Positions 18,067-26,594 of a DNA stretch of 47,206 nucleotides are shown in pieces. The notes under the pieces were generated by a model, which worked only from the letters and a program-made list of their open reading frames with translations, was not told the DNA's origin and did not search any database. The first letter of the stretch is position 1, and each line of letters begins with the position of its first letter. Source of the stretch: an uncultured SAR86 cluster bacterium (GTDB taxonomy: Bacteria; Pseudomonadota; Gammaproteobacteria; Magnimaribacterales; TMED112); contig CACLXU010000001.1 of NCBI GenBank assembly GCA_902610995.1, positions 1 to 47,206 on the forward strand, read 5' to 3'. Made by a program: the position numbers and the translations under genes.

Positions 18067-18658
18067 TTTTCCAATTTGCATTTTTCATACAAAATTTTAT
18101 AGATCGATTAGTATTTGAATCTAACTTTTCAGAATCCATTGGCTGAATATAGAAGTGCTTAAAGCTCAATTTTTCAAAAGGCTCTGGTTTGAAATTGGGC
18201 TGAGGGTAAATAAATTTTAGCTCATCTCCCTCTGTTATTTTTATTTTTGTATTTGGTTTTGGGCTCACACATATCCAATCGATTCCAATTGGAGGTTCAA
18301 TCGTCCCATTTGTTTCAATTGCAATATAAAAATTATTTTCTTTTAAATAATTGATGAGTTTTTGATCGGCTTGCAATAGAGGCTCTCCACCTGTCAAAAC
18401 AACATTGATTCTCTTACTTTCTCCCATCCAAATAGATTTTACTTTTTCTAGTAACTCTTCTTTTGTATATGAGCCTCCATTGACTCCATCCGTGCCATAG
18501 AAATCAGTATCACAAAAATTACATATTGCGTTTCCTCGATTCTTTTCTTTGCCACTCCACAGATTACATCCTGTAAATCTTATAAAAACTGAATTCATGC
18601 CGGTATTTTTACCTTCGCCCTGCTGCGTGAAAAAAATTTCTTTAATTTTATATTTCAT
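18029..18658 (-). CDS. queE: 7-carboxy-7-deazaguanine synthase
   Basis: Radical SAM enzyme that converts 6-carboxytetrahydropterin to 7-carboxy-7-deazaguanine in queuosine biosynthesis. The N-terminus IKEIFFTQQGEGKNTG (5-20) is the family signature. The iron-sulfur ligands C31, C46 and C49 follow the expanded C-x14-C-x2-C spacing characteristic of the E. coli-type QueE. LTGGEPLLQ and WKISLQSHKILGI near the C-terminus are conserved. Its start overlaps the queC stop by 11 bases. The last 38 bases overlap the convergent prepilin peptidase gene and still encode the conserved C-terminal motif. Confidence 0.95.
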   Translation of the reverse strand: MKYKIKEIFFTQQGEGKNTGMNSVFIRFTGCNLWSGKEKNRGNAICNFCDTDFYGTDGVNGGSYTKEELLEKVKSIWMGESKRINVVLTGGEPLLQADQKLINYLKENNFYIAIETNGTIEPPIGIDWICVSPKPNTKIKITEGDELKFIYPQPNFKPEPFEKLSFKHFYIQPMDSEKLDSNTNRSIKFCMKNANWKISLQSHKILGIQ

Positions 18659-19298
18659 TTAACGGATCCTTGAAATTATTTTTTTCAAATGCATTGATTC
18701 TTTCAAGACAGGCGCTACATTTCTTGCATGGTTTGGCTTTACCTTCATAACAAGTCCACGTTTGAGAGTAATCCAGACTCATTTCAAGCCCAATTTTTAC
18801 AATCTCTTCTTTAGACAAGTCTTTAAATGGAGCATCTAAAATGATTTTGTGATAGTCACAAATTTTCAAGACCTCAGAGAGCTTGTTTATAAATTCTGGT
18901 CTGCAATCTGGATAAACTTCATGATCCCCAGCATGAGCTGCATACCATATATGATTTATTTTTCTTGATATTGCTAGAGATGCAGCTACTGAGATCATAA
19001 CCATATTTCTGTTTGGAACTACGGTAAGTTTCATTCTTTCTTTATCGTAATTACCCTCAGGTATTTCTATATTACCAACCAAAGCAGAATCTGATAAGAA
19101 ATCTTCAAATGGTAAGCGAACAATTTTATGTTCAACGCCAAGCTTTTTTGTTGAACTTGAAGCAACATCAAGTTCTTTTCGATGCTTTTGCCCATAATCG
19201 AAGCTGATAGCGTATACCCTATTAAAATTTTTCTTAGCTAAATTTAGTAAAGTGAAAGAGTCTAAACCGCCTGAATAGACAACTAGAACTTTATCCAT
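18648..19298 (-). CDS. queC: 7-cyano-7-deazaguanine synthase
   Basis: ATP-dependent enzyme that turns 7-carboxy-7-deazaguanine into preQ0 for queuosine-modified tRNA. It is 216 residues long. The PP-loop SGGLDS is at 9-14, FDYGQKHRKE is the conserved second motif, and the zinc site near the C-terminus has Cys spaced C-x7-C-x2-C-x2-C in the segment starting TCYEGKA. The start directly abuts the phhB stop and the end overlaps queE by 11 bases, so queC and queE are translated from one message. queD and queF are not in the window. Confidence 0.96.
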   Translation of the reverse strand: MDKVLVVYSGGLDSFTLLNLAKKNFNRVYAISFDYGQKHRKELDVASSSTKKLGVEHKIVRLPFEDFLSDSALVGNIEIPEGNYDKERMKLTVVPNRNMVMISVAASLAISRKINHIWYAAHAGDHEVYPDCRPEFINKLSEVLKICDYHKIILDAPFKDLSKEEIVKIGLEMSLDYSQTWTCYEGKAKPCKKCSACLERINAFEKNNFKDPLNEI

Positions 19299-19673
19299 TT
19301 AAAGTTCATCTGTTTTGGCTGCACATACAAAATCGTTTTTGTGTAATCCCTCAATTGCATGTGTCCACCACCAAACCCTAACCCTACCCCATTCTAGTGC
19401 AATTAGAGGATGGTGATTTTCTTGTTCTGCTAAATTAGCAACCTGAGTGGCGAATTCCAAGGCAAGAGCATAATTTTTGAACTTATATTCCTTGAAAAGC
19501 TTATTTATTTTTTTCGTGGTAGAGGTTTCGTTGTCAACGTAATTTCTTGTTTCCTTGACTTCCGTAATTACAATCCAGTCATCAAGCTCCTGCAAAAATT
19601 GCTCCTGTTCTTCTGAAGTAACTTTTGGAGCCCCAACTTGGCAAGCTTCGCATTTTTCTTGTGTAAGTTTCAT
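19299..19673 (-). CDS. phhB: Pterin-4a-carbinolamine dehydratase
   Basis: A 124-residue enzyme that dehydrates 4a-hydroxytetrahydropterin, recycling the cofactor of aromatic amino acid hydroxylases. The active-site motif ENHHP is at 85-89, followed by WGRVRVWWWTHAIEGLHKND, the usual W..V.V...TH...GL...D pattern. The N-terminal CEACQVGAP is common in the family. No phenylalanine hydroxylase lies in the window. Its position between fumC (2 bases) and queC (adjacent) places it in a unit with deazapurine genes, which share pterin intermediates; a wider role in pterin handling is possible. Confidence 0.93.
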   Translation of the reverse strand: MKLTQEKCEACQVGAPKVTSEEQEQFLQELDDWIVITEVKETRNYVDNETSTTKKINKLFKEYKFKNYALALEFATQVANLAEQENHHPLIALEWGRVRVWWWTHAIEGLHKNDFVCAAKTDEL

Positions 19674-19675
19674 TT

Positions 19676-21073
19676 TTAAAAATAAGGTTTAATTAAGTTT
19701 TTTGGATCTAGCAAACTTTCCAACTCCTTCCTCTCTATAGTAGTCATCTCTGAGGCAACATCAATAATAGCACGCTTTTCTTTGTATGCTTTTTTTGCAA
19801 TTTCTGCAGCCTTTTTATAGCCGATGATAGGGTTAAGAGCGGTAACCAAAATCGGATTTCGATGAAGGTTCTGCAAATTATTTTGTTCATTAATTTTAAA
19901 TGTTTTAATACATTTTTTTGCTAGTAATGGCATACAATTCCCCATCAAGTTGATACTTTTTAACAGGTTATATGCAATAACTGGAAGCATTACATTTAAC
20001 TGGAAACTTCCACTTTGTGACCCAATAGAAATTGTTAAATCATTTCCCATAACATCCGCACAAGCCATTGCAACAGCTTCTGGTATCACGGGGTTTACTT
20101 TGCCTGGCATGATGCTACTGCCTGGTTGCAATGCCTCAAGCTCAATATCTGAAAGCCCTGTTAATGGGCCGCTATTCATCCATCTTAAATCATTTGAAAT
20201 CTTCATTAATGAGAGTGATAGATTCTTAACTGCGCTGGAAAGCTCGCTTGTGTTATCTTGTGCACTCAAACCCTGAAAAAAATTTGACGCTGGCTTAACA
20301 TTAAAGCCAGTTACTTTCTCCACTGCATTGCAAAAATACTTTGGAAAATCTTTATGAGCATTAACACCAGTGCCAATTGCTGTTCCTCCTTGAGGTAAAT
20401 TTAACATTCTCTTATTTGCAACTATTAAAGCATCCCTTGAGCTTTTCAATTGTGCTGACCAACCAGACAATTCTTGATAAAAGTCAATTGGCATTGCGTC
20501 CATCAAGTGAGTTCTGCCAGTTTTAAGTTTGCCCTTTAATTTTTTTGCTTTTGTGTCAATTTCCTTGATTAAAAGCTCTAATCCAGGAAATAAAAACTCT
20601 TCCATATCATATAGAGCACTAATGCATATTGCTGTTGGTATAGTGTCGTTACTACTTTGACTCATATTAACTTCATCATTTGGACTTATAGGGGTTTTTA
20701 GCTTTTTAGAAGCTAAATTCCCAATAACCTCATTAGCATTCATATTTGTGCTCGTTCCAGATCCAGTTTGAAAAACATCAAGTGGAAAATGATCATCGAA
20801 GTCACCATTCATTACTGATCTGGCAGCATTTTTAATAGCATTAGCTTTCCTAGATGTTATTAAGCCTAGATCTTGATTTGCTACTGCTGCAGAGTATTTA
20901 ATTGCCCCCAAAGCTTTGATAAAAGATCTCCCAAAAGGAAACTTAAACTTTATTCCACTTATAGGAAAATTTTCTATTGCCCTTTGAGTCTGAGCACCCC
21001 AGAGTGCGTTTAAAGGCACCCTCACTTCACCTAGACTATCTTTTTCAGTTCTAAACTTTTCCGTTTTTTTCAT
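19676..21073 (-). CDS. fumC: Fumarate hydratase class II
   Basis: Iron-independent fumarase of the TCA cycle, interconverting fumarate and malate. The 465-residue length is normal. The N-terminal ALWGAQTQRAIENF and the superfamily signature GSSIMPGKVNPVIPE, which carries the catalytic Ser loop, are present, along with TGSGTSTNMNANEV and GRTHLMDAMP with the substrate-site His. These separate FumC from aspartase, argininosuccinate lyase and class I fumarases. It is the first gene of fumC-phhB-queC-queE, diverging from the aldolase-like gene over only 36 bases. Confidence 0.96.
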   Translation of the reverse strand: MKKTEKFRTEKDSLGEVRVPLNALWGAQTQRAIENFPISGIKFKFPFGRSFIKALGAIKYSAAVANQDLGLITSRKANAIKNAARSVMNGDFDDHFPLDVFQTGSGTSTNMNANEVIGNLASKKLKTPISPNDEVNMSQSSNDTIPTAICISALYDMEEFLFPGLELLIKEIDTKAKKLKGKLKTGRTHLMDAMPIDFYQELSGWSAQLKSSRDALIVANKRMLNLPQGGTAIGTGVNAHKDFPKYFCNAVEKVTGFNVKPASNFFQGLSAQDNTSELSSAVKNLSLSLMKISNDLRWMNSGPLTGLSDIELEALQPGSSIMPGKVNPVIPEAVAMACADVMGNDLTISIGSQSGSFQLNVMLPVIAYNLLKSINLMGNCMPLLAKKCIKTFKINEQNNLQNLHRNPILVTALNPIIGYKKAAEIAKKAYKEKRAIIDVASEMTTIERKELESLLDPKNLIKPYF

Positions 21074-21097
21074 GATTTATTAAGAATTATAAATTAT

Positions 21098-21103
21098 TAT
21101 AAA
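21098..21103 (+). promoter_or_regulatory. Candidate -10 box close to the aldolase-like start
   Basis: TATAAA ends 6 bases before the ATG at 21110, and no Shine-Dalgarno precedes that ATG. The spacing matches the FkbM case (5926-5931) and would give a leaderless or near-leaderless message. The intergenic region is nearly all A/T, so a chance match is quite possible. Confidence 0.25.
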
Positions 21104-21109
21104 TCTAAT

Positions 21110-21946
21110 ATGGCCACAGCAGATAATTTTAACGCATCAATAGCAGATAAGATTGATTTAAGTAAAGGAAAACTTCCTTTTAAAGGTAGAGGTCTTTCTG
21201 GCTCAATTGATATTAATTCGAAATCAATAGAAGAACAAAGAAGATATGGAGTTGAGCATCTTGCTGCGGCATATAGAATTTTCTCACAAAAAGGGTTTGA
21301 CCTTGGATTAGTGGGTCATATCTCTTTTAGAGATCCAGAATTTAAGGATTGCTTCTGGATTAATCCTTTGGGGTATCATTTTTCTCAAATGAGAGTATCC
21401 GATTTATGCCTAATGAATCAAAATGGAGATTTAGTTTATGGTAGGGAAAGAACTGGTGATGCAGCCCAATCTATTCACTCCAACATTTACAAAAATAGAG
21501 ATGATATAAATGCCATAGCTCATGCCCATCCAATGTATGGTAAAACATTTTCAACACTTGGTAAGGAGCTAAAACCTTTAACTCAGGATTCATGTGCCTT
21601 TTTTGAAAGAACAGCAACTTTTACTGATTATGATGGAGTTGCAAATGGGCCTGATGAGGGAATAAATATTTCTAAAGCGCTTGCTGATAAAGATTTTTTA
21701 ATATTGCAAAATCATGGAATTCTAACAACCGGAACAATGGTTGATACTGCACTCTGGTATTTCATAAACATGGAAGAGGCTTGTCAATCTCAGCTGATTG
21801 CTGAATCTGTTGGTGAACCAATGGAAATAAGCGCTGAAGTAGCTCGTCATACGAGAGACTATGTCGCCAACGATCTTTCAGCTTTTGCAAGCATGCAGCC
21901 ATTACTTGACGTTCTTTGGGAAGAAGATTCAGATTTTCTTGACTAA
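21110..21946 (+). CDS. Class II aldolase/adducin-family protein
   Basis: A 278-residue protein of the zinc-dependent class II aldolase/adducin fold. LGLVGHISFRDP (65-76) is the phosphate- or carboxylate-binding loop region. Metal ligands fit H138 and H140 (AHAHPMYG) and H202 (LQNHGILT), and a third turn includes FERTATFTDYDG. Enzymes of this fold cleave sugar phosphates (fuculose- or ribulose-phosphate) or act as decarboxylases. The specificity cannot be assigned; the sequence looks closer to the broad hypothetical group often annotated as aldolase in marine proteobacteria. The gene stands alone on the plus strand between fumC and an aldehyde dehydrogenase that converges on it with a 4-base overlap. 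Confidence 0.82.
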   Translation: MATADNFNASIADKIDLSKGKLPFKGRGLSGSIDINSKSIEEQRRYGVEHLAAAYRIFSQKGFDLGLVGHISFRDPEFKDCFWINPLGYHFSQMRVSDLCLMNQNGDLVYGRERTGDAAQSIHSNIYKNRDDINAIAHAHPMYGKTFSTLGKELKPLTQDSCAFFERTATFTDYDGVANGPDEGINISKALADKDFLILQNHGILTTGTMVDTALWYFINMEEACQSQLIAESVGEPMEISAEVARHTRDYVANDLSAFASMQPLLDVLWEEDSDFLD

Positions 21947-23361
21947 GTAATTACTGCTTGCACCTCAAGATATTCATCAATACCGAAAGTGCCATGCTCT
22001 CTACCATTTCCAGACATTTTAAAACCACCAAATGGCGCCGGATAATCACCCCTTGAGATCCTATTCACAATAACCTGACCAGCTCTAATTTGCTTTGCAA
22101 TCTGTTGTCCTTTTTTAGGGTCTCCACATGAAACCATACTTGAGAGACCATAACTTGTATCATTTGCAATATTAATTGCTTCTTCTATATTCTTGTAAGG
22201 AATTAAACATATTACTGGTCCAAATATTTCATCTTGCGCGATTTTCATTGAATTTTTAACATTGGTAAAAACTGTGGGCTTCACATAAAAACCATTTTTT
22301 ATTCCATTTGGTTTCCCAACACCTCCACATGCTAGTTTGGCTCCTTCATCAATGCCCTCTTGTATTAGATCTTGAACTTTTTCATATTGAGTTTTATTTG
22401 AAATAGGCCCGAGAAATGTTTCTTCTTCACTTGGATCACCTGTTACCATAGCTTCTGATGCTTGGACTGCGTATTTTGTTGCCTCTTCTAAAAGATTCTC
22501 TGGTACCAACATTCTTGTAGGTGATGAACACGATTGCCCGGTATTAAAGAAACATTGCTTCATTCCCATATTCACCGCTGCCTCTAAATCAACATCATCC
22601 ATAATAATATTCGGAGACTTCCCGCCAAGCTCAAGCGAAACTCTCTTAATGTTTTCAGATGCTTTCTTCTGAATATCTATACCAGCTCTAGTGGAACCAG
22701 TAAATGAAATCATTTCTAAATCAGGATGAGAGCTCATTTCTCTGCCAACTGTTTGCCCATAGCCATGAATAAGATTTAAAATTCCTTTCGGCAATGAAGT
22801 CTCATCAATAACCTGGGCCAAAATATGTGCAGCGCCAGGAGTAATTTCACTAGGTTTCAAGACAAAAGATGTCCCTGCTGCGATAGCAGAGGCAATCTTA
22901 GTACACATCTGATTCAGCGGCCAGTTCCATGGCGTAATCATACCCACAGGACCAATAGGTAGCTTATTAATAGTTATATTGTCATGAACTTCACAAAATT
23001 TAAAATCATCTATAACAGACAATGTATTCTTAAAATGAATTATTCCTGAGCCATATTGTGCTCCTGCTGCCATTTTAAGAGGAGCACCCATTTCTTCAGA
23101 GATGACTTTTGCAAAGTCCTGTCTTCTTGTATCCATCCCATCAATAATTTCTTGCAGCACTTTTTTCTTTTGCTCTAGTGTGAGGGCTGAAGCTACTTCA
23201 AAACTTTTTTTTGCTGATTTAACTGCATCATCAACATCTTTTTTTGAAGCTGAAATAATTGAACCCGTAATTTCTTCATTAGCAGGATTAATAAGATCAA
23301 TAACATCAGTTCCGTCAGGACTGACCCATTCCCCATCTATATAAAATTCTTTAATATCCAT
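21943..23361 (-). CDS. NAD(P)-dependent aldehyde dehydrogenase
   Basis: A 472-residue member of the aldehyde dehydrogenase superfamily, probably cytoplasmic, oxidising an aldehyde to its acid. PWNWPLNQ and LKPSEITP form the nucleotide-binding region, FTGSTRAG is the cofactor loop, LELGGKSPNII carries the general-base Glu, and NTGQSCSSPTR holds the catalytic Cys. IFGPVICLIPY is the usual later motif. The substrate is not determinable; length and motifs fit the broad betaine/aliphatic aldehyde group. It is encoded opposite to both neighbours and probably has its own promoter. Confidence 0.93.
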   Translation of the reverse strand: MDIKEFYIDGEWVSPDGTDVIDLINPANEEITGSIISASKKDVDDAVKSAKKSFEVASALTLEQKKKVLQEIIDGMDTRRQDFAKVISEEMGAPLKMAAGAQYGSGIIHFKNTLSVIDDFKFCEVHDNITINKLPIGPVGMITPWNWPLNQMCTKIASAIAAGTSFVLKPSEITPGAAHILAQVIDETSLPKGILNLIHGYGQTVGREMSSHPDLEMISFTGSTRAGIDIQKKASENIKRVSLELGGKSPNIIMDDVDLEAAVNMGMKQCFFNTGQSCSSPTRMLVPENLLEEATKYAVQASEAMVTGDPSEEETFLGPISNKTQYEKVQDLIQEGIDEGAKLACGGVGKPNGIKNGFYVKPTVFTNVKNSMKIAQDEIFGPVICLIPYKNIEEAINIANDTSYGLSSMVSCGDPKKGQQIAKQIRAGQVIVNRISRGDYPAPFGGFKMSGNGREHGTFGIDEYLEVQAVIT

Positions 23362-23401
23362 AGGTATTATTTTACTGTATAAGAATCAAAGAGAATAGAA
23401 A

Positions 23402-24247
23402 TTGAAAAAAATAGTTATTGCAGGTGGTTCTGGGTATATAGGGCAGGCCTTTTATAAAAAATATAAAGATAAATACCACATTAGAATCCTGAGCAGGAAT
23501 CAATCTCTAGAAAATTTCTTTATCACATCACTTGAAGAATGCGATGTTCTTATTAATCTTGCTGGTCAGAGCATTTTTCCTACGAGGTGGACTAATCATA
23601 ATAAACAAAAAATTCTTGACAGTAGAGTTAAATATTCAAAAAGCCTTCTCAAGACGGCAAGCTCTATGAAAATTAACCATTATATTCAAGCTTCTGCAAT
23701 AACTTATTATCCATTTTCTTCCTCAAGAAAATTTATTGAGTCTATGGGTAAGCAAAAGGGGTCAAATTTCTCACTTAAATTAGTACAGGATTGGGAATCA
23801 GTAGTTAATAAATCCAGTATTAAAAATAATACAATCTTAAGGCTCGGTGTAGTAATGGGTCAAAAATCAAAATTTTTAGAGCCTATTAAATCTCTTTTTA
23901 ATTTATATCTAGGAGGTATGATTGGTGATGGCAAGCAATGGGTTTCTTGGATACATATTGATGATGTTACGAGTGTTATTGATTATATAATCCAGAATAA
24001 AATATATGGTCCTATAAATCTTACATCACCTAACCCAATTACAAATGCAAATATGTCATCAACAATTGCAAAGACACTTGGAAAGCCAAATTATTTACAT
24101 GTGCCAAAATTTCTCTATAGATTAATGTTTGGTGAATCATCAGAACTGCTTACAGAGGGGCATCAAGTATTTCCTAGATTATTAACTGATGTAGGATACA
24201 GATTCAAATACAGCGATTTTAAAGACGCTCTAGATGATTCAATTTAG
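23402..24247 (+). CDS. TIGR01777-type NAD-dependent epimerase (YfcH-like), TTG start
   Basis: A 281-residue extended SDR protein. The start is TTG at 23402 directly followed by KKIVIAGGSGYIG, the dinucleotide-binding strand, so a later start would destroy the fold and no upstream ATG is available. INLAGQSIFPTRWT, ILDSRV, WISWIHIDDV-like text (KQWVSWIHIDDV) and LTSPNPITN match TIGR01777 / YfcH / SulA-like proteins. The active-site Tyr is expected in the AITYYPF region. The family's role is poorly known, with a link to cell division inhibitor SulA-like proteins noted in some bacteria. It converges on the photolyase gene with a 4-base overlap. Confidence 0.85.
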   Translation: MKKIVIAGGSGYIGQAFYKKYKDKYHIRILSRNQSLENFFITSLEECDVLINLAGQSIFPTRWTNHNKQKILDSRVKYSKSLLKTASSMKINHYIQASAITYYPFSSSRKFIESMGKQKGSNFSLKLVQDWESVVNKSSIKNNTILRLGVVMGQKSKFLEPIKSLFNLYLGGMIGDGKQWVSWIHIDDVTSVIDYIIQNKIYGPINLTSPNPITNANMSSTIAKTLGKPNYLHVPKFLYRLMFGESSELLTEGHQVFPRLLTDVGYRFKYSDFKDALDDSI

Positions 24248-25650
24248 TCTTTTCTTAAATTTCCAAAAGCTTCTATAGCAGCTTTTCGTGATTTTTTTAG
24301 ATCAACTATCGGTTGATAGTACCCATATTTCAATGGATCAACTGGCATGTGAATTTCAGAAATTGGGCATTGCGATAACTCTGGAATCCATTTTTTAATA
24401 TATTCTCCCTGGGGATCAAATTTTATTGATTGCGTTTCAGGATTCATTATTCGAAAATACGGAGCAGCATCAGTTCCTGTTGAAGCACTCCATTGCCATC
24501 CACCATTATTAGAAGCAATATCGCCATCAATAAGATGCTCCATGAAAAATTTCTCCCCTTCTCGCCAATCAATTAATAAATTTTTACTTAGAAACATCGC
24601 AACTATCATCCTCAATCGATTATGCATCCATCCAGTATTTAGCATTTCTCTAATGCCAGCATCTACGATTGGTATACCTGTTTTGCCATCCTTCCATCTT
24701 TGTAAATGTTCAATGTTTTTGGACCACTCTAAATTTTCGGTATAGTCCAGAAAAGGCCTATTCATTGATACTTTTGGAAAGTTATAAATTATGTGTCTAT
24801 AAAACTCTCTCCATAATATCTCTGAAACCCAGTGGACAATACCTCTGTCGCCCTCATCAAGAAGATTTTGGTTGTATTTTTTTGCTTCCAATATGCACCA
24901 TTTCGGAGAGACTATGCCGGAATTTAAATAAGGTGAAATTTTTGAGCAGCCGTCAATAGCTGGAAAGTTTCTATCATCTTTATATAAATGTCCCTTAGTT
25001 GAAAGAAAGTCTGTTACTTTTGACTTGATATACTCTTCGCCTACAGGCCATAAATCGTCAATCTTTGAAGCAAATTTCTTGGATATTTTTTCGACATCAG
25101 AAGACTCTATATTCACTTTATTTTTTGGTGAGGGAATATCAAATAAGGCGAGTTGCTCTTCTCTTAATTCTTCAAACCATTTTCTTTTAAAAGGACTATA
25201 AACTGAAAAATTTCCACCTGCTTTTGTTTTTAGACTGCCAGGAGGATGAATAACTTGATCGTGATAATTAAAGACCCCAAAACCAATTTCTTTAAAACTT
25301 TTATAGATATATCGATCTCTTTTTAGCTCGTTAACAGGATATTCATTATTGAAATAAAGGCTTTTACAATCATATTGCTGCATTAACTTTAGCAAGCTTG
25401 CGTAGATTGAATCATAATTTTCCGTTTCAATTATAAGAAGCGGTATATTTAGTTTCTGAAGTTCTTTTTCAAGACAGACTAGACTTCTGAGCCAGAAACT
25501 TTTTTTTGCTTTTGAATCATTGTGTTGCTCCCATTGTGATTCTGTCAGAAAGTAAACAGCAATCACTTCCTCAGAAATTACACAGCAATTACTTAAAGCA
25601 GGATTATCATCTACTCTTAGATCATTTCTAAACCAAATTAGTGATCTCAT
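24244..25650 (-). CDS. phrB: Deoxyribodipyrimidine photolyase
   Basis: A 468-residue FAD-dependent, light-driven repair enzyme for cyclobutane pyrimidine dimers. The N-terminal Rossmann domain starts SLIWFRNDLRVDDNPAL (3-19), as in E. coli PhrB. The C-terminal FAD domain has ILWREFYRHI, TGIPIVDAGIREMLNTGWMHNR and the FAD/DNA-contact stretch ending NNGGWQWSASTGTDAAPYFR. The Trp residues of these motifs include the electron-transfer and substrate-contact positions. Length and motifs fit class I CPD photolyase better than a (6-4) enzyme or CRY-DASH. It is the last gene of the aceE operon, overlapping the preceding ELM1-like gene by 4 bases; such a position for a repair gene is unusual. Confidence 0.93.
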   Translation of the reverse strand: MRSLIWFRNDLRVDDNPALSNCCVISEEVIAVYFLTESQWEQHNDSKAKKSFWLRSLVCLEKELQKLNIPLLIIETENYDSIYASLLKLMQQYDCKSLYFNNEYPVNELKRDRYIYKSFKEIGFGVFNYHDQVIHPPGSLKTKAGGNFSVYSPFKRKWFEELREEQLALFDIPSPKNKVNIESSDVEKISKKFASKIDDLWPVGEEYIKSKVTDFLSTKGHLYKDDRNFPAIDGCSKISPYLNSGIVSPKWCILEAKKYNQNLLDEGDRGIVHWVSEILWREFYRHIIYNFPKVSMNRPFLDYTENLEWSKNIEHLQRWKDGKTGIPIVDAGIREMLNTGWMHNRLRMIVAMFLSKNLLIDWREGEKFFMEHLIDGDIASNNGGWQWSASTGTDAAPYFRIMNPETQSIKFDPQGEYIKKWIPELSQCPISEIHMPVDPLKYGYYQPIVDLKKSRKAAIEAFGNLRKD

Positions 25651-26594
25651 ATCAGCTCCATTATCTGCTTCTTGAGAGAAGCTCTTTCTTCCATTACAAA
25701 GCTTCTAACTCCAGTATCAAGTTTTGGTTTTGATCTATTTAGTTCAGTTAGCCTAAGAACCCTCAAAAGACCCTTTCTTTCAAAGTTTTCTATTATCTCA
25801 TGGTGGTGCTCTCTTTTAATTGGCCCTCTCAGTTCAATCACATTTACAAAATATCCTCTGGTAATAATTTCTACAATCATGCTAGTGCTATCTGCTGTAA
25901 CAAAAATATTTCCATGAGAATCTATAGCGTCTTGCATAATTTCAAAGGTTGTAGTTTCAAGATCAAGAAATCTATGTTTTGGCCCCTTATTGTCCTTGAG
26001 ATTCTCCCAGGCATACTTTGGCGTTCGCCTTGAATTAATAAATGTAGTTTCTATAGACTTGAATTCATATGCCAGTCTGTACCAGTCTTTTTCACCATAA
26101 TCATAACCACTACCATCTCCTCCTATAAGCACCAAACTATTTGAAGAAGAAACTTCATTCTGCTCATAAGGGGAAAACTTTGTGGGAGGCAAAATAGTTG
26201 GGATTACCTTAAAAACATCACTAAGGTCTCTTTTTGTTGAGACAATTCCATCAAATTTTTTCATAATCCTGAATTTCGGTGTACCAATGTAGATGATTTT
26301 TGCTTTTGAAGATTTTGCCAGTAGGTATGCAGGAATAGCAGTCCTCGAGCCAGAACAAATCACTAAATCAAATTTTAATTCAACTAGGCTGGGGTTTAAT
26401 AACTTTAAAAGAAACAGATAAATTTTCTCACCGAAAATAACCAATGATCTTTCAAGAAAACCTGGGAAAGAAATAATATCTTGATTAAGAAAAAAAATAT
26501 CTTTGTTTTGATCTTGTTTTTTTAAAATGCTTCGAAGCCCAATGCATTGACTCAAGTGTCCTGATTTTTTATCTGCAACAATTGCAATTTTCAT
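25647..26594 (-). CDS. ELM1/GtrOC1-like protein (mitochondrial fission ELM1 family), possible glycosyltransferase
   Basis: A 315-residue protein of the family named after plant ELM1. The start MKIAIVADKKSGHLSQCIGL (1-20), the middle SGSRTAIPAYLLAK with IYIGTPKF, and LVLIGGDGSGYDYG plus the C-terminal VTADSTSMIVEIITRGYFVNV are characteristic. This last motif resembles the donor site of GT-B glycosyltransferases, so an enzymatic role in glycan assembly is plausible, though biochemical proof for the family is limited. Its place among galE, an undecaprenyl-sugar transferase and an IMPase-like gene supports this. It overlaps both neighbours by 4 bases. Confidence 0.7.
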   Translation of the reverse strand: MKIAIVADKKSGHLSQCIGLRSILKKQDQNKDIFFLNQDIISFPGFLERSLVIFGEKIYLFLLKLLNPSLVELKFDLVICSGSRTAIPAYLLAKSSKAKIIYIGTPKFRIMKKFDGIVSTKRDLSDVFKVIPTILPPTKFSPYEQNEVSSSNSLVLIGGDGSGYDYGEKDWYRLAYEFKSIETTFINSRRTPKYAWENLKDNKGPKHRFLDLETTTFEIMQDAIDSHGNIFVTADSTSMIVEIITRGYFVNVIELRGPIKREHHHEIIENFERKGLLRVLRLTELNRSKPKLDTGVRSFVMEERASLKKQIMELI

